A DNA stretch of 64,000 bases from Candidatus Thiodiazotropha sp. LNASS1 (GTDB taxonomy: Bacteria; Pseudomonadota; Gammaproteobacteria; Chromatiales; Chromatiaceae). A program made the translations under genes and the position numbers. The notes under the pieces were generated by a model that did no database searches, was not told the DNA's origin, and saw only the letters and a program-made list of their open reading frames with translations. How positions within the stretch are numbered: the stretch's first letter is position 1; every line of letters starts with the position of its first letter. This document shows, piece by piece, positions 49,755 through 58,915 of the stretch. The stretch covers positions 186,001 to 250,000 of the forward strand of contig NZ_OZ156465.1 of the NCBI RefSeq assembly GCF_964212655.1, in the 5' to 3' direction.

Positions 49755-51319
49755 CTGTCGATAGCTATCTCGAACTCTTTACGACACTGTTCGGCTGGAC
49801 CTTCTATGGCATTTTGTGGGATGTACTGGTCGGCACCGGTATCGTATTCCTGCCGTTCCTTGGAATCCTGATCGACAATTGGCGAGAACCGGCGCAAGGC
49901 GGGGAGTTCGGTACCGTCACCGGCTTGTCACTGCGGCGCATGGAGCTGGAACTCTTCATTGCGCTACTGGTGGTTGTATTGGCCGGCCAACCGGCCGCGT
50001 TGACGCCACTGAACGCAGCTTCACTCAACTACACGCCGCCACCAACTCTGATCGATCCGACACCGCCCACAGCGACCGTGGCCGCACCCCAGAGCACCTA
50101 CGGTTCTACCGGCTTCACTGGATCGCCGGCGACCGTGAATATTCCGGTGTGGTGGTATGCGGTGCTCTCGATGACCTCGGGCTTCAATCACGCGGTGGTC
50201 GAAGGCCTTCCAAGCGCTGCGGACATGCGAACCTATGAGCAACAGGCGCGTCTGGCGACCATTGCTGACCCGCGCCTCCGCCAGGAAGTGAGCGACTTCT
50301 TTAGCCAGTGCTACATTCCGGCCCGGTCGATGTACCAGTCAGAACGACCCGCCACCGCCGCGGTGAATGCCCTGCTGACAACCTATGGCGCTGATGATCC
50401 GGACTGGATGGGATCGCAAGTCTATCGTAATACGCCGGGCTACTATGACACCCTGCGCGCCACCACGCAGGTCAGCGGCTGGGCCTACAATGCTGCCCGT
50501 GATACCGAATACGATCCTGCGGCTCCACCCACCTGGGGCAGGCCTTACTGCAAGCAGTGGTGGGAAGACGCCTCGGCTGGCCTACGTGAAAAGTTGATTA
50601 ACGAGGCCGATGCTACCTCGGCCGGATTTTCAGGTTTGGTGGTTGCTATTGCACCGGCCCTGGCCAGCGAACAGCAAAATGATGCAGTGGCCAAGACCGT
50701 TCTGGCGAATTCCCCGCCATCGTGGTCGAACAACGACCTCGTGGCCCACAACTCCGGCAGTACCGGGTTACTCAGTACGGTAGAAAATGTCGCCAAAGGG
50801 GGCCTGGCCTCAGGTGGCGTGGTAGCTGCATCGGCGCTGTTCTCGGTCACCATGACCGCGGTCCTGCAGGCCCTCCCAATGGTGCAGGCCGTGCTCCTGC
50901 TTGGCATCTACGCCTTGCTGCCAATGATCGTGGTGCTGTCACGCTATTCCATCTCCATGATGGTCATCGGCGCCATGGCTATCTTCACCGTCAAGTTCTG
51001 GAGCGTGCTCTGGTACCTGGCGCTGTGGGTGGATCAGAACCTCATCCTGTCCATGTACCCGGATGTAAATGTCTTCCTGCAGATTTTCGCAAACCCTGGC
51101 GAGCACGACAGCAAGCGCATGTTGCTCAATATGATCACGACCAGCCTCTATCTTGGACTGCCACTGCTATGGAGCGGGATGATGGCGTGGGCGGGGGTGC
51201 AAGTGGGGCGTTCACTAGATCATTCTTCTAACCCGTTGATTAGGCCAGCGAACGACGCAGGTCAGAAAGGTGGCGCTTTAGGGAAGGCCGCGATAAGTAA
51301 GGGAATCAAGAAAAAATAA
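49751..51319 (+). CDS. traG: TraG N-terminal-domain conjugation protein
   Basis: 522 aa. The N-terminal membrane segment and loop (YLELFTTLFGWTFYGILWDV, then GTGIVFLPFLGILIDNWRE) and the later cluster (ALPMVQAVLLLGIYALLPMI, ISMMVIGAMAIFTVKFWSVL, ITTSLYLGLPLLWSGMMAW) match the TraG-N domain of F- and G-type systems. It acts in mating-pair stabilisation in the inner membrane. The C-terminal extension of F-type TraG is absent. It is the last backbone gene read rightward. Confidence 0.88.
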   Translation: MTVDSYLELFTTLFGWTFYGILWDVLVGTGIVFLPFLGILIDNWREPAQGGEFGTVTGLSLRRMELELFIALLVVVLAGQPAALTPLNAASLNYTPPPTLIDPTPPTATVAAPQSTYGSTGFTGSPATVNIPVWWYAVLSMTSGFNHAVVEGLPSAADMRTYEQQARLATIADPRLRQEVSDFFSQCYIPARSMYQSERPATAAVNALLTTYGADDPDWMGSQVYRNTPGYYDTLRATTQVSGWAYNAARDTEYDPAAPPTWGRPYCKQWWEDASAGLREKLINEADATSAGFSGLVVAIAPALASEQQNDAVAKTVLANSPPSWSNNDLVAHNSGSTGLLSTVENVAKGGLASGGVVAASALFSVTMTAVLQALPMVQAVLLLGIYALLPMIVVLSRYSISMMVIGAMAIFTVKFWSVLWYLALWVDQNLILSMYPDVNVFLQIFANPGEHDSKRMLLNMITTSLYLGLPLLWSGMMAWAGVQVGRSLDHSSNPLIRPANDAGQKGGALGKAAISKGIKKK

Positions 51320-51329
51320 GGCCTTAGCT

Positions 51330-51554
51330 TCAATCGTTCTCGTACCAACCATATGGGTCTGTACCGTCGTCAAGCTGGCCGGTTCTGTAGTTCAAAGCTC
51401 CCGTCCGATCGGAATTACTCAAGGATTTGTCAGGATCGGGGGCTTCGGTGCTTTTACCAAGTAGTGAGATCATTTCTACAAATAGCACCCACAAAGAAGC
51501 GGCCACAAACAAGAGGAAGTTCCAAAAGTTCTTGATGAGATCTTTTTTAACCAT
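51330..51554 (-). CDS. Small membrane protein, convergent with traG
   Basis: 74 aa: a basic start (MVKKDLIKNFW), one membrane helix (about 11-31, NFLLFVAASLWVLFVEMISL), then a polar tail. It lies 10 bp from the traG stop, on the other strand. The ribosome site is weak (GAGG, 14 bp away). No family recognised; the clean helix-plus-tail layout argues for a real gene. Confidence 0.5.
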   Translation of the reverse strand: MVKKDLIKNFWNFLLFVAASLWVLFVEMISLLGKSTEAPDPDKSLSNSDRTGALNYRTGQLDDGTDPYGWYEND

Positions 51555-51739
51555 AAGTGCTTAACCATATCCTCATAGTGTGTCCGTAGCCAACAATAAA
51601 GGGATCTAGTAAGTCCAAGTGTCCACTATGGGCCTACGGGTTGATTTTTTATTAGGCCAGCTTTTGCGCCTAACTATATAATTATACAGTATTTATGTAA
51701 AAGATACTGTGCCCGATCCCTAATACTGTGCTATGATGT

Positions 51740-51764
51740 TATGTAACATAAGGTATGTGACATT
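51740..51764. promoter_or_regulatory. Tandem operator-like dyads before the defence operon
   Basis: TATGT-A-ACATA (51740-51750) is a perfect odd palindrome, and TATGT-G-ACATT (51754-51764) is a near copy, 14 bp further on. They lie 60-80 bp before the ribbon-helix-helix-like gene that opens the operon, so that protein is a natural candidate for binding here. The string TATGTAACATAA recurs at 30846-30857. The gap 51555-51820 holds no gene and is strongly AT-rich. Confidence 0.55.
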
Positions 51765-51820
51765 AGTTACTTTATCTGGCATATCTGTATCTATTGTATG
51801 GTCACTTACGGGTGCAAGTT

Positions 51821-52021
51821 ATGAGTATTGGTAATAGCGGGCGCGTTGTAATCGAGATGGAGCCTGAGTTGAAAAGGCAGCTCCACGCGGTTTTACGACT
51901 AGAGGGTAAAAACCTCAAATCCTGGTTTCTAGAGAACGTGGAAGAATTGCTGGAACAGCACGGCCAGCAACAAACTCTTCCTTTCACAGACAACGAAACC
52001 GCCAAAGAGGTGAATCGATGA
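51821..52021 (+). CDS. Small ribbon-helix-helix-like protein, first gene of the defence operon
   Basis: 66 aa from ATG 51821; the TTG at 51794 is in frame but has no support. A beta strand (GRVVIEMEP) is followed by two helices (ELKRQLHAVLRLEGKNLKSW and FLENVEELLEQ), the order of ribbon-helix-helix DNA-binding proteins. The stop overlaps the sspB start (ATGA), so the two are translationally coupled. It may be the autoregulator of the operon through the dyads at 51740-51764; this is inferred. Confidence 0.7.
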   Translation: MSIGNSGRVVIEMEPELKRQLHAVLRLEGKNLKSWFLENVEELLEQHGQQQTLPFTDNETAKEVNR

Positions 52022-52938
52022 AATTCAACCCAGAGCGAATGGCGTTTGGCCGCCATGAAACCTTTGCCGTCCGATATGGTTGGCTGTCCAAAGGCTTTCA
52101 GGCAATGGATGAAAACAGTAAGGTTTTCGAGTCCGATGAGGCCACAGTTAGATTGGGTGTCGGGAAAAACATGGTGAGCGCCATAAAGTATTGGCTGCGT
52201 GCCTGCCGGATGATCGATCCCGTTGAGAACATACCTACCGATTTGGGTACAGCTATCCTTTCAGAAGAGGGATTTGATCCGTATCTGGAGGACGAAGCAA
52301 CAATATGGCTTTTGCACTGGCTGCTTGCCACCAACGCGGAACTTGCCACTTCCTGGTACTGGTTTTTCAATCGGTTTCACAAGCCTGAATTTACCGGACA
52401 GGAACTGTCCACTGCCCTGATCGATTTTGTGAATGATCAGGTGACAAACAAGAAGAAACCTTCGGTCAGCACCCTGAAGAATGACGCAACTTTGCTTCCA
52501 AGGATGTACACTCAGTCTAGAGGTAATACACGTACCCCTTTCGAGGAAGCACTGGATTCTCCCTTCGCCCTTTTAAAGCTGATGTCTCAGTCTTCAGGGG
52601 GTAGAAGTTATCAAACACGCCCAAGCTCCCGCCCTGACGTGCCGCTCGGTGTGCTTGGTTTCGCGGTGTGTGAGATGTTTGAAATGAAACAGACCTCCGT
52701 CATTCCGGTTGAGGATCTGATGTATAGCAAGGACAACTACCCTGCTATCGGTTCAGTCTTCCGATTAACCGAGAATGATTTAGTCACTAAGCTTGAAAGG
52801 CTGGTCGAGTTTATTCCAGGTGTTTTTGACATACGCGACACAGCAGGTCAGCACCAGATTTACTTGTCCGGTACGATAGACGCTATTGCATTTGTCACTA
52901 AACATTACGAAAACTCACGACAAGGAATCGCTGCATGA
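52018..52938 (+). CDS. sspB: SspB-like DUF4007 protein (phosphorothioation nickase)
   Basis: 306 aa. The DUF4007 signature opens the protein: FGRHETFAVRYGWLSKGFQA, then VRLGVGKNMVSAIKYWLRA. In the Ssp system SspB is reported as the DNA-nicking subunit of single-strand phosphorothioate modification. The rest is helical and winged-helix-like (PLGVLGFAVCEMFEM), ending in YLSGTIDAIAFV. It overlaps both neighbours by 4 bp. The family match is strong; the activity is taken from the known system. Confidence 0.88.
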   Translation: MKFNPERMAFGRHETFAVRYGWLSKGFQAMDENSKVFESDEATVRLGVGKNMVSAIKYWLRACRMIDPVENIPTDLGTAILSEEGFDPYLEDEATIWLLHWLLATNAELATSWYWFFNRFHKPEFTGQELSTALIDFVNDQVTNKKKPSVSTLKNDATLLPRMYTQSRGNTRTPFEEALDSPFALLKLMSQSSGGRSYQTRPSSRPDVPLGVLGFAVCEMFEMKQTSVIPVEDLMYSKDNYPAIGSVFRLTENDLVTKLERLVEFIPGVFDIRDTAGQHQIYLSGTIDAIAFVTKHYENSRQGIAA

Positions 52939-55900
52939 GTATAAAAAACAAAATTCATGTTAATACTCATTACACCCGCTCCATCAATCTGGAACGTGAC
53001 GCTGATTCACTCGAAGTAGTTAATGCCTATATTCCTACCTCCAGGGCATTACGGCTGTTTTCCCGCGTAACAGAAGGATTCGGTGATACACAAGCTCCTA
53101 GAGCATGGTCTTTGATCGGCCCTTACGGATCGGGCAAATCTTCCAGCTCGGTCTTTCTATCGCATTTGCTGTCATCACCCGAACTAGCTACCACGAAGGC
53201 TGCATTTAAAAATCTCAAGTCGTCTGAGGCAGGCATAGCTAAGCCGTTTCAGAAGGAAATATCCAAAAGCAATGGCTATTTGAAGGTACTTATCACTGGC
53301 TCTCCTGAAGCAATGGGGCAAAAGATAGTTGAAGGCCTGTCGGAGTCAGCGAAATGTTTCTTTGGTCAGTATCCAGGGAAAAACCCTAAAATCGTCAACC
53401 AGCTAAAAGAACTTTCGACCCAGGAATCTGTATCGACCAGTGAGTTGTTGAGGCATTTAAAGGCACTGCAAACAGCTTTGTTAAACAAACAGTGCAAAGG
53501 AATTTACCTGGTCATCGATGAGCTAGGAAAATTCCTAGAGTTTGAGGCTCGTCATTACGGTGCTAACGATATTTATATGCTGCAAGCGCTGGCCGAACAT
53601 GCCTGCAAAGGTAGTGAGTGCAATCTGTTTCTATTCGTTCTCCTACACCAGTCCTTTGAACAATATGCCAAAGGGCTTGGTGAAAGCCTCAAAAATGAAT
53701 GGTCAAAGGTGCAGGGTCGTTTCGAGGACATTCCATTTCTAGAATCCTCTGAGCAGGTGCTTCGTGTCGTCAGTGCTGCATTTGATTACGAATTTTCACA
53801 GGCTGAATCGCGAAGGATTAAATCGTCCACCAAGGAAATCGTAGCTGTCCTGCATGAAGGCGAGGCATTGCCTGGCGTCATGAATAAAACATCCGCGTTG
53901 GATTTGATGGCACATTGCCACCCATTGCATCCGGTCAGTGCCATTCTGTTACCCGTTCTGTGCCAGAAAGTTGCACAAAATGAGCGCACGCTATTTAGCT
54001 ATCTGGGTAGCCATGAAGAATTTGGCTTGCAGGATATGCTGGATCGACTTGAATCAGTTGACGACTATATCTACCCGCACCATGTGTACGATTACTTTAT
54101 CTCCAATCAGCCAGCAGCACTGGGCGACTATCGCACCCATAGACGTTGGGCAGAAGTAGTAACTGCCATTGAGCGGTTAGGAGATGCACCCGAAGATCAG
54201 GTCAACCTGCTTAAGACCATAGGTTTGCTCAATATTATTGGGATGAAAGGCGGTTTCAAAGCCTCCAAAGCATTGCTTGAATCTTGTGGAAGGAACAAGT
54301 CCTCTGTCATTAAATCACTCAAAGCTCTAAGTGATAAGTCGATTATCACGTATCGACGATTCAGTGGTGAATACCGTGTCTGGCAAGGGAGTGATTTTGA
54401 CCTCGAAGAAGCTGTAGAGCAGGAACTGAATAATCTTGGGGAGTTTTCGCTGGCTTCTGAGCTGAATGGTTTGGACAGCATCATGCCTGTAGTGGCCCGC
54501 CGATATACCGTCAAGAGCGGTGCGTTGCGTTACTTCCAGCCTGTGTTTGTCGATGCTCAAACTTATACACATACGGCAAAAGTAGCTGATGACCCACGTA
54601 TTGTATTCTTCCTCGCGTCTGCACAGGACGATGAGAAAATTTTCAATGAATCTATAGTCAACCATTTCTCTGAAGTAGATATTGTTGCCTTGTGCCTTAA
54701 CGGTATCCAGCTTAGGGAAGCTACTGCTGAAGTATTAGCGTTACGGCAAGTACAAAACACCAGGCAAGAGCTTAATAGTGACCCAGTAGCGAAACGGGAA
54801 TTTGAAGATCGCATCACCGCTTCCGAACATTCCCAAAATATGTTGCTTCAGCGTCTACAAGAACAGCCACAAGAATGTATTTGGTTTAACGATAAAGAAG
54901 AACTGGAAGTATTTAACAAGAGAAACTTCCAAGAAGCATTATCGGGTGTATTAGAGCGCGTTTACTCGAAATCGCCCATTCTCCATAACGAACTGATTAA
55001 TCGTGACAGGCCATCTTCGCAGGCTAATGCGGCACGTAATAGGTTGCTTGAAGCAATGATGGAGTGTCCTGACAAGGAAGATCTGGGAATAGAGAAGTTC
55101 CCCCCAGAGAAGGCCATCTATCGTTCCATTATTCTCAAAACCGGAATACATAACCTGGAGAAAGGAGAGTTTCAAGCTCCTGGCAAGCAGTCATCTCTGT
55201 ACGATGTCTGGCAGCAGATTGATGCATTTTTAGATAACACTGAAAAGCAGCCCCGATCATTCGCTGAGCTGAATAAAGTCCTCTTGTCACCTCCTTATGG
55301 CGTTAAAGCCGGTGTATTACCCATTCTCTATATCGCTGCGTATCTGGTTTACCAGCACGAACTAGCGCTGTACGAGGAACGTCGGTACAGGCCAATCATG
55401 ACCGATGAGATGCTCGACAGGTTTGTGAAACGGCCTGACGAATTTACCTTCCAGCGCTTTCGCATAACTGGTCTTCGATCTTCCATATACAAGGAATACA
55501 GTAAGATTATTGATACCGGATCTAAACAAACCGTAGTGCAACTGGTAAGTCCGCTAGCTAAATTTATTGACGAACTACCCACATACACACAGAAAACTCG
55601 CTCTGCGGAGCTATCTAAAAAGGCACGATCAGTCCGGGATGCTTTTCAATTAGCAAAATCACCAGAACATTTGATATTTGAGGATATTCCCAGAGCGCTC
55701 GGATACGAAAAGGAGCTTTCAAAGAAAAAGCCAAACCTGGAAGGGCTTGCCCTATCGTTACAGGGATGTCTTAAAGAGATGAAAGATGCTTATCCAAATA
55801 TGGTTCAGCAGCAGAAGAAAATGCTGCTCGAAGCGTTTCATATGAATAAAAACTCAAGCCTTTCTGATCTGCGCAGGAAATCCGCGGGACGCTATGAGGG

Positions 55901-56414
55901 TTTAGAGCAACACACAGTTGATGTAGATGGCTTAAAAGCTTTTATTAAGCGGATTACTAAAAAGGAAGGCGGTGACGAAGAGTGGCTGGAAAATATACTG
56001 ATGTTCCTTGGGCAAAAGCCCTCAAACAAATGGACAGATACAGATCGAGCAGAGGCGGATGTTAAGTTAAGTGACTTCGCTAAACGCATCCTGGATTTGG
56101 AAGCATTGAGAGTCCACTACGACAGATCTAAAAAGGACATGGATGGAGAATTTGATGTCATCCTTCTTAAGTCATTAAAGAAAGGAAGCGAACCCATCGA
56201 TGAAGTCATAGCCATCGATAAAAAGAGGAAAGAAGCAATTCAGGGCTGCAAGTCAGAACTGGAAAGAGCGCTCGGAAAGCATTCGGATGGAGAATTGCAA
56301 CTGGCAGCACTGGCGGAGCTGGTTGATGATTTTCTAACTAAGCGGAATAGACCATCCGAGAAAACAACGGCTCGAAATTCCCGTAATCGCATCAAGGAGG
56401 TCAAGAATGGCTAA
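52935..56414 (+). CDS. sspC: SspC-like large P-loop ATPase
   Basis: 1159 aa. Walker A GPYGSGKS at residues 62-69 and Walker B-like IYLVIDELGK near 193; the domain resembles the large ATPases of Dnd/Ssp and BREX-type systems. The remaining two-thirds are helical with several coiled-coil-prone parts. In the Ssp system this subunit supplies the ATP-driven step for modification together with SspB and SspD. It overlaps sspB (ATGA) and sspD (8 bp). Confidence 0.83.
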   Translation: MSIKNKIHVNTHYTRSINLERDADSLEVVNAYIPTSRALRLFSRVTEGFGDTQAPRAWSLIGPYGSGKSSSSVFLSHLLSSPELATTKAAFKNLKSSEAGIAKPFQKEISKSNGYLKVLITGSPEAMGQKIVEGLSESAKCFFGQYPGKNPKIVNQLKELSTQESVSTSELLRHLKALQTALLNKQCKGIYLVIDELGKFLEFEARHYGANDIYMLQALAEHACKGSECNLFLFVLLHQSFEQYAKGLGESLKNEWSKVQGRFEDIPFLESSEQVLRVVSAAFDYEFSQAESRRIKSSTKEIVAVLHEGEALPGVMNKTSALDLMAHCHPLHPVSAILLPVLCQKVAQNERTLFSYLGSHEEFGLQDMLDRLESVDDYIYPHHVYDYFISNQPAALGDYRTHRRWAEVVTAIERLGDAPEDQVNLLKTIGLLNIIGMKGGFKASKALLESCGRNKSSVIKSLKALSDKSIITYRRFSGEYRVWQGSDFDLEEAVEQELNNLGEFSLASELNGLDSIMPVVARRYTVKSGALRYFQPVFVDAQTYTHTAKVADDPRIVFFLASAQDDEKIFNESIVNHFSEVDIVALCLNGIQLREATAEVLALRQVQNTRQELNSDPVAKREFEDRITASEHSQNMLLQRLQEQPQECIWFNDKEELEVFNKRNFQEALSGVLERVYSKSPILHNELINRDRPSSQANAARNRLLEAMMECPDKEDLGIEKFPPEKAIYRSIILKTGIHNLEKGEFQAPGKQSSLYDVWQQIDAFLDNTEKQPRSFAELNKVLLSPPYGVKAGVLPILYIAAYLVYQHELALYEERRYRPIMTDEMLDRFVKRPDEFTFQRFRITGLRSSIYKEYSKIIDTGSKQTVVQLVSPLAKFIDELPTYTQKTRSAELSKKARSVRDAFQLAKSPEHLIFEDIPRALGYEKELSKKKPNLEGLALSLQGCLKEMKDAYPNMVQQQKKMLLEAFHMNKNSSLSDLRRKSAGRYEGLEQHTVDVDGLKAFIKRITKKEGGDEEWLENILMFLGQKPSNKWTDTDRAEADVKLSDFAKRILDLEALRVHYDRSKKDMDGEFDVILLKSLKKGSEPIDEVIAIDKKRKEAIQGCKSELERALGKHSDGELQLAALAELVDDFLTKRNRPSEKTTARNSRNRIKEVKNG

Positions 56415-57276
56415 TAATAAGATCACCATGAAAGAAATGGTCGAGCTAGATGGCGCTCGTCATGTGCTCGGACTATCCGGTGGCAAGGACAGCGCTGCAC
56501 TAGCGATTTATATCAAAGATCGTTACCCATCGATTCATGAAAAAGTCGAGTATTTCTTTAGCGACACAGGGGCAGAACTTCAAGAAGTCTATGACTTTTT
56601 AGACAAGCTGGAAGCCTACTTGGGAAAGGAAATTATTCGCCTGAGCAGCGGGAAAGATTTTGATCACTGGCTCAAATTACGTTACGGATACTTACCTTCA
56701 CCTCAACAGCGCTGGTGTACTCAAACGATGAAGATAAAACCTTTTGAAGAGTTTGTAGGTGATGATCTGGTAGTTAGTTATATCGGCATTAGGGCTGATG
56801 AACATCGTGAGGGTTATATCAGCCATAAGGAAACAATCAAAGCCGTCTTTCCATTTATCGAAGATGGGTTGGCGCGCGACGATATATTCCGAATCCTCGA
56901 AGATTCTGTCGGCATTCCAGAGTACTACAAATGGCGATCACGCTCTGGTTGTTACTTCTGTTTCTTTCAGAGGCAGGATGAGTGGCTGGGGCTAAAGAGA
57001 AACCACCCCGAACTTTTTGAAAGAGCCAAAGCCTATGAACAGCAAGCACGTACTAGATATGATTGGAAAGACGGTGAAGTTCCTATTAACGGATACGGTT
57101 ACACATGGTCATCGCAAGGAACGATAGATGAAATGGTCACAAAAGCGGAAGAACGAGAGCGAAAATCAGGTGTCATTACCACAACAAATAAGGGGTCAGA
57201 GCGTTGGCAAGAAACTCTGAAAAATATGATCGACGATGACCCTGAAGATCAAGCCTGCTTGATATGTAGCTTATAG
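56407..57276 (+). CDS. sspD: SspD-like PAPS-reductase-family sulfurtransferase (ATP pyrophosphatase)
   Basis: 289 aa. The PP-loop SGGKDS spans residues 24-29 (VLGLSGGKDSAAL). Cysteines at 104 (RWCTQ), 182 and 185 (RSGCYFCFFQ) and a C-terminal pair at 284/287 (ACLICSL) could hold an iron-sulfur cluster and carry sulfur, as in DndC. It activates the DNA backbone with ATP and delivers sulfur. The sulfur donor would be a cysteine desulfurase, not seen in this operon. Confidence 0.9.
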   Translation: MANNKITMKEMVELDGARHVLGLSGGKDSAALAIYIKDRYPSIHEKVEYFFSDTGAELQEVYDFLDKLEAYLGKEIIRLSSGKDFDHWLKLRYGYLPSPQQRWCTQTMKIKPFEEFVGDDLVVSYIGIRADEHREGYISHKETIKAVFPFIEDGLARDDIFRILEDSVGIPEYYKWRSRSGCYFCFFQRQDEWLGLKRNHPELFERAKAYEQQARTRYDWKDGEVPINGYGYTWSSQGTIDEMVTKAEERERKSGVITTTNKGSERWQETLKNMIDDDPEDQACLICSL

Positions 57277-57291
57277 ACCATAGGATTTCGT

Positions 57292-58911
57292 ATGTTAGAG
57301 GCCATTTTAAGCAATTTCTCGATGGATGAACTAATCAGTTTTCTTCCAAGGGGAGCCGTCGATTTTACGCTGAAAGTTACGAATGAAGATGACGAGCTGG
57401 ACAAATCCGGTGTTGTAAAGGTCGTATCAAATACATGCGGAATTGACTTTATTGTCGATAAAAGAAGCAGGAAACTTCTTATCGAAAGAATGCTGCCCGA
57501 AGCCCTGATTGAACTATTCCCTGAATTCAAACTAGAAGGAAAATCAGTCGAGCCAAGACATTACGATGCAGTAATAAGTTGGTCGGAAAACAACGTAGGC
57601 GAATTTGCCAAAAGGATTGGCCTGTATAGCGACTATGTTGAATCCCAATTCGAAACTACGGATATAGAAACCATTTTCAGAGTAGAGCCATCATATGGTT
57701 TATTTCCTTATCAAAAGAAAATATCCGATACGGTAATCGATAGATTTAGCGGTAAAACTAAACGCTTACTAATCCATCTTCCAACTGGTGCTGGAAAAAC
57801 AAGAACAGCAATGAATATCGTTGCCGAGCACCTGAGAGAAAGTCCAACTAATTTAGTTCTATGGTTGGCTGATAAGGAGGAGTTGTGTCAGCAGGCATTC
57901 GACGAATTTAAAAAAGCTTGGGGGAGCTGTGGAGATAGACCTTGTACAGTTTACGGTTTCTATGCAGATAGTGACGAGAGTTTAAGTGGGATCGATTCTG
58001 GCTGTGTTGTTGCGGGCCTCCACAAGCTTCTTAGCATCAAAAAGAAAGACTCCAACCAACTGAAGCTATTATATGGCGAACTGCGAAGCAAAGTTTCCAT
58101 GGTTGTGTTTGATGAGGCTCATAAGGCCATAGCTGACAAGTACGGCCAAATCACAGAAGAATTTGTTAACTTTTCAGGTTTCGAATCAAAATTAATAGGC
58201 CTTTCTGCTACGCCAGGTAGACGCTATTCCGAGGCAGGCCCCTCCGATGAAGACAAAGCACTGTCGTTATTTTTTGATGAGAATAAAGTGTCTATGGATG
58301 TGCCTGGTTATCTCTCACCAATTGATTATTTGGTAGAGAACAAGTTTCTTGCTAAGGCTACCTTCATGTCCATAAACTATGAGCATTCCAAGGTTTATGG
58401 CTACGAATTAAAGGGGTGTAGTGCCAAAGAAACCAACAAGGCACTTTCGAAGAATAATGATCGAAATAAGACGATTGTTGAAATTATTAAAAAAGAATGT
58501 GCTCAAGGAAGCAGAATAATTTTATTTGCATGCAATGTTGAACATGCGCAGAAAATGGCGGTAGTTCTAAATTATTTAGGGATCAAGGCCGCATCGATTG
58601 ACAGCAAATTAGATAGTGTTGAAAGCAGAAGATCGAAGATAAAACGATATAAGTCTGGAGACCTCCAGGTTCTTACAAACTACGGGGTATTAACTGCTGG
58701 CTTTGATGCCCCTAAAACAAATGTTGCAATTATTGCTAAACCGACGACATCGCTCGTTGAGTATTTACAGATGGCAGGAAGAGCGATGAGAGGCGCAAAA
58801 AGCCACGGAAACGAGGAATGTAGAGTATATACCGTCGTAGACCATATACCCGAATTTAACAGTATATCTATGGCATTTGAATATTGGAATGAAATGTGGA
58901 GTGAAGGATAA
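57292..58911 (+). CDS. sspF: DEAD/DEAH-box helicase, SspF position
   Basis: 539 aa from ATG 57292. Superfamily 2 helicase motifs in order: I LPTGAGKTR (Lys169), II DEAH (Asp275-His278, MVVFDEAHKA), III GLSATPGR, IV/V region GVLTAGFDAPKTN, VI QMAGRAMRG near residue 492. An N-terminal extension of about 130 residues precedes the core. In the described SspBCD-SspFGH cassettes the restriction part is encoded by three genes after sspD; the assignment to F is by order and is not certain. Confidence 0.8.
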   Translation: MLEAILSNFSMDELISFLPRGAVDFTLKVTNEDDELDKSGVVKVVSNTCGIDFIVDKRSRKLLIERMLPEALIELFPEFKLEGKSVEPRHYDAVISWSENNVGEFAKRIGLYSDYVESQFETTDIETIFRVEPSYGLFPYQKKISDTVIDRFSGKTKRLLIHLPTGAGKTRTAMNIVAEHLRESPTNLVLWLADKEELCQQAFDEFKKAWGSCGDRPCTVYGFYADSDESLSGIDSGCVVAGLHKLLSIKKKDSNQLKLLYGELRSKVSMVVFDEAHKAIADKYGQITEEFVNFSGFESKLIGLSATPGRRYSEAGPSDEDKALSLFFDENKVSMDVPGYLSPIDYLVENKFLAKATFMSINYEHSKVYGYELKGCSAKETNKALSKNNDRNKTIVEIIKKECAQGSRIILFACNVEHAQKMAVVLNYLGIKAASIDSKLDSVESRRSKIKRYKSGDLQVLTNYGVLTAGFDAPKTNVAIIAKPTTSLVEYLQMAGRAMRGAKSHGNEECRVYTVVDHIPEFNSISMAFEYWNEMWSEG

Positions 58912-58915
58912 ACGC

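Noticed and set aside
56407-57276. Naming the sulfurtransferase as cysH (assimilatory PAPS reductase) or dndC
   Set aside because: The operon context with DUF4007 and a 1159-aa ATPase fits sspD; there are no sulfate-assimilation genes and no DndB, DndD or DndE.
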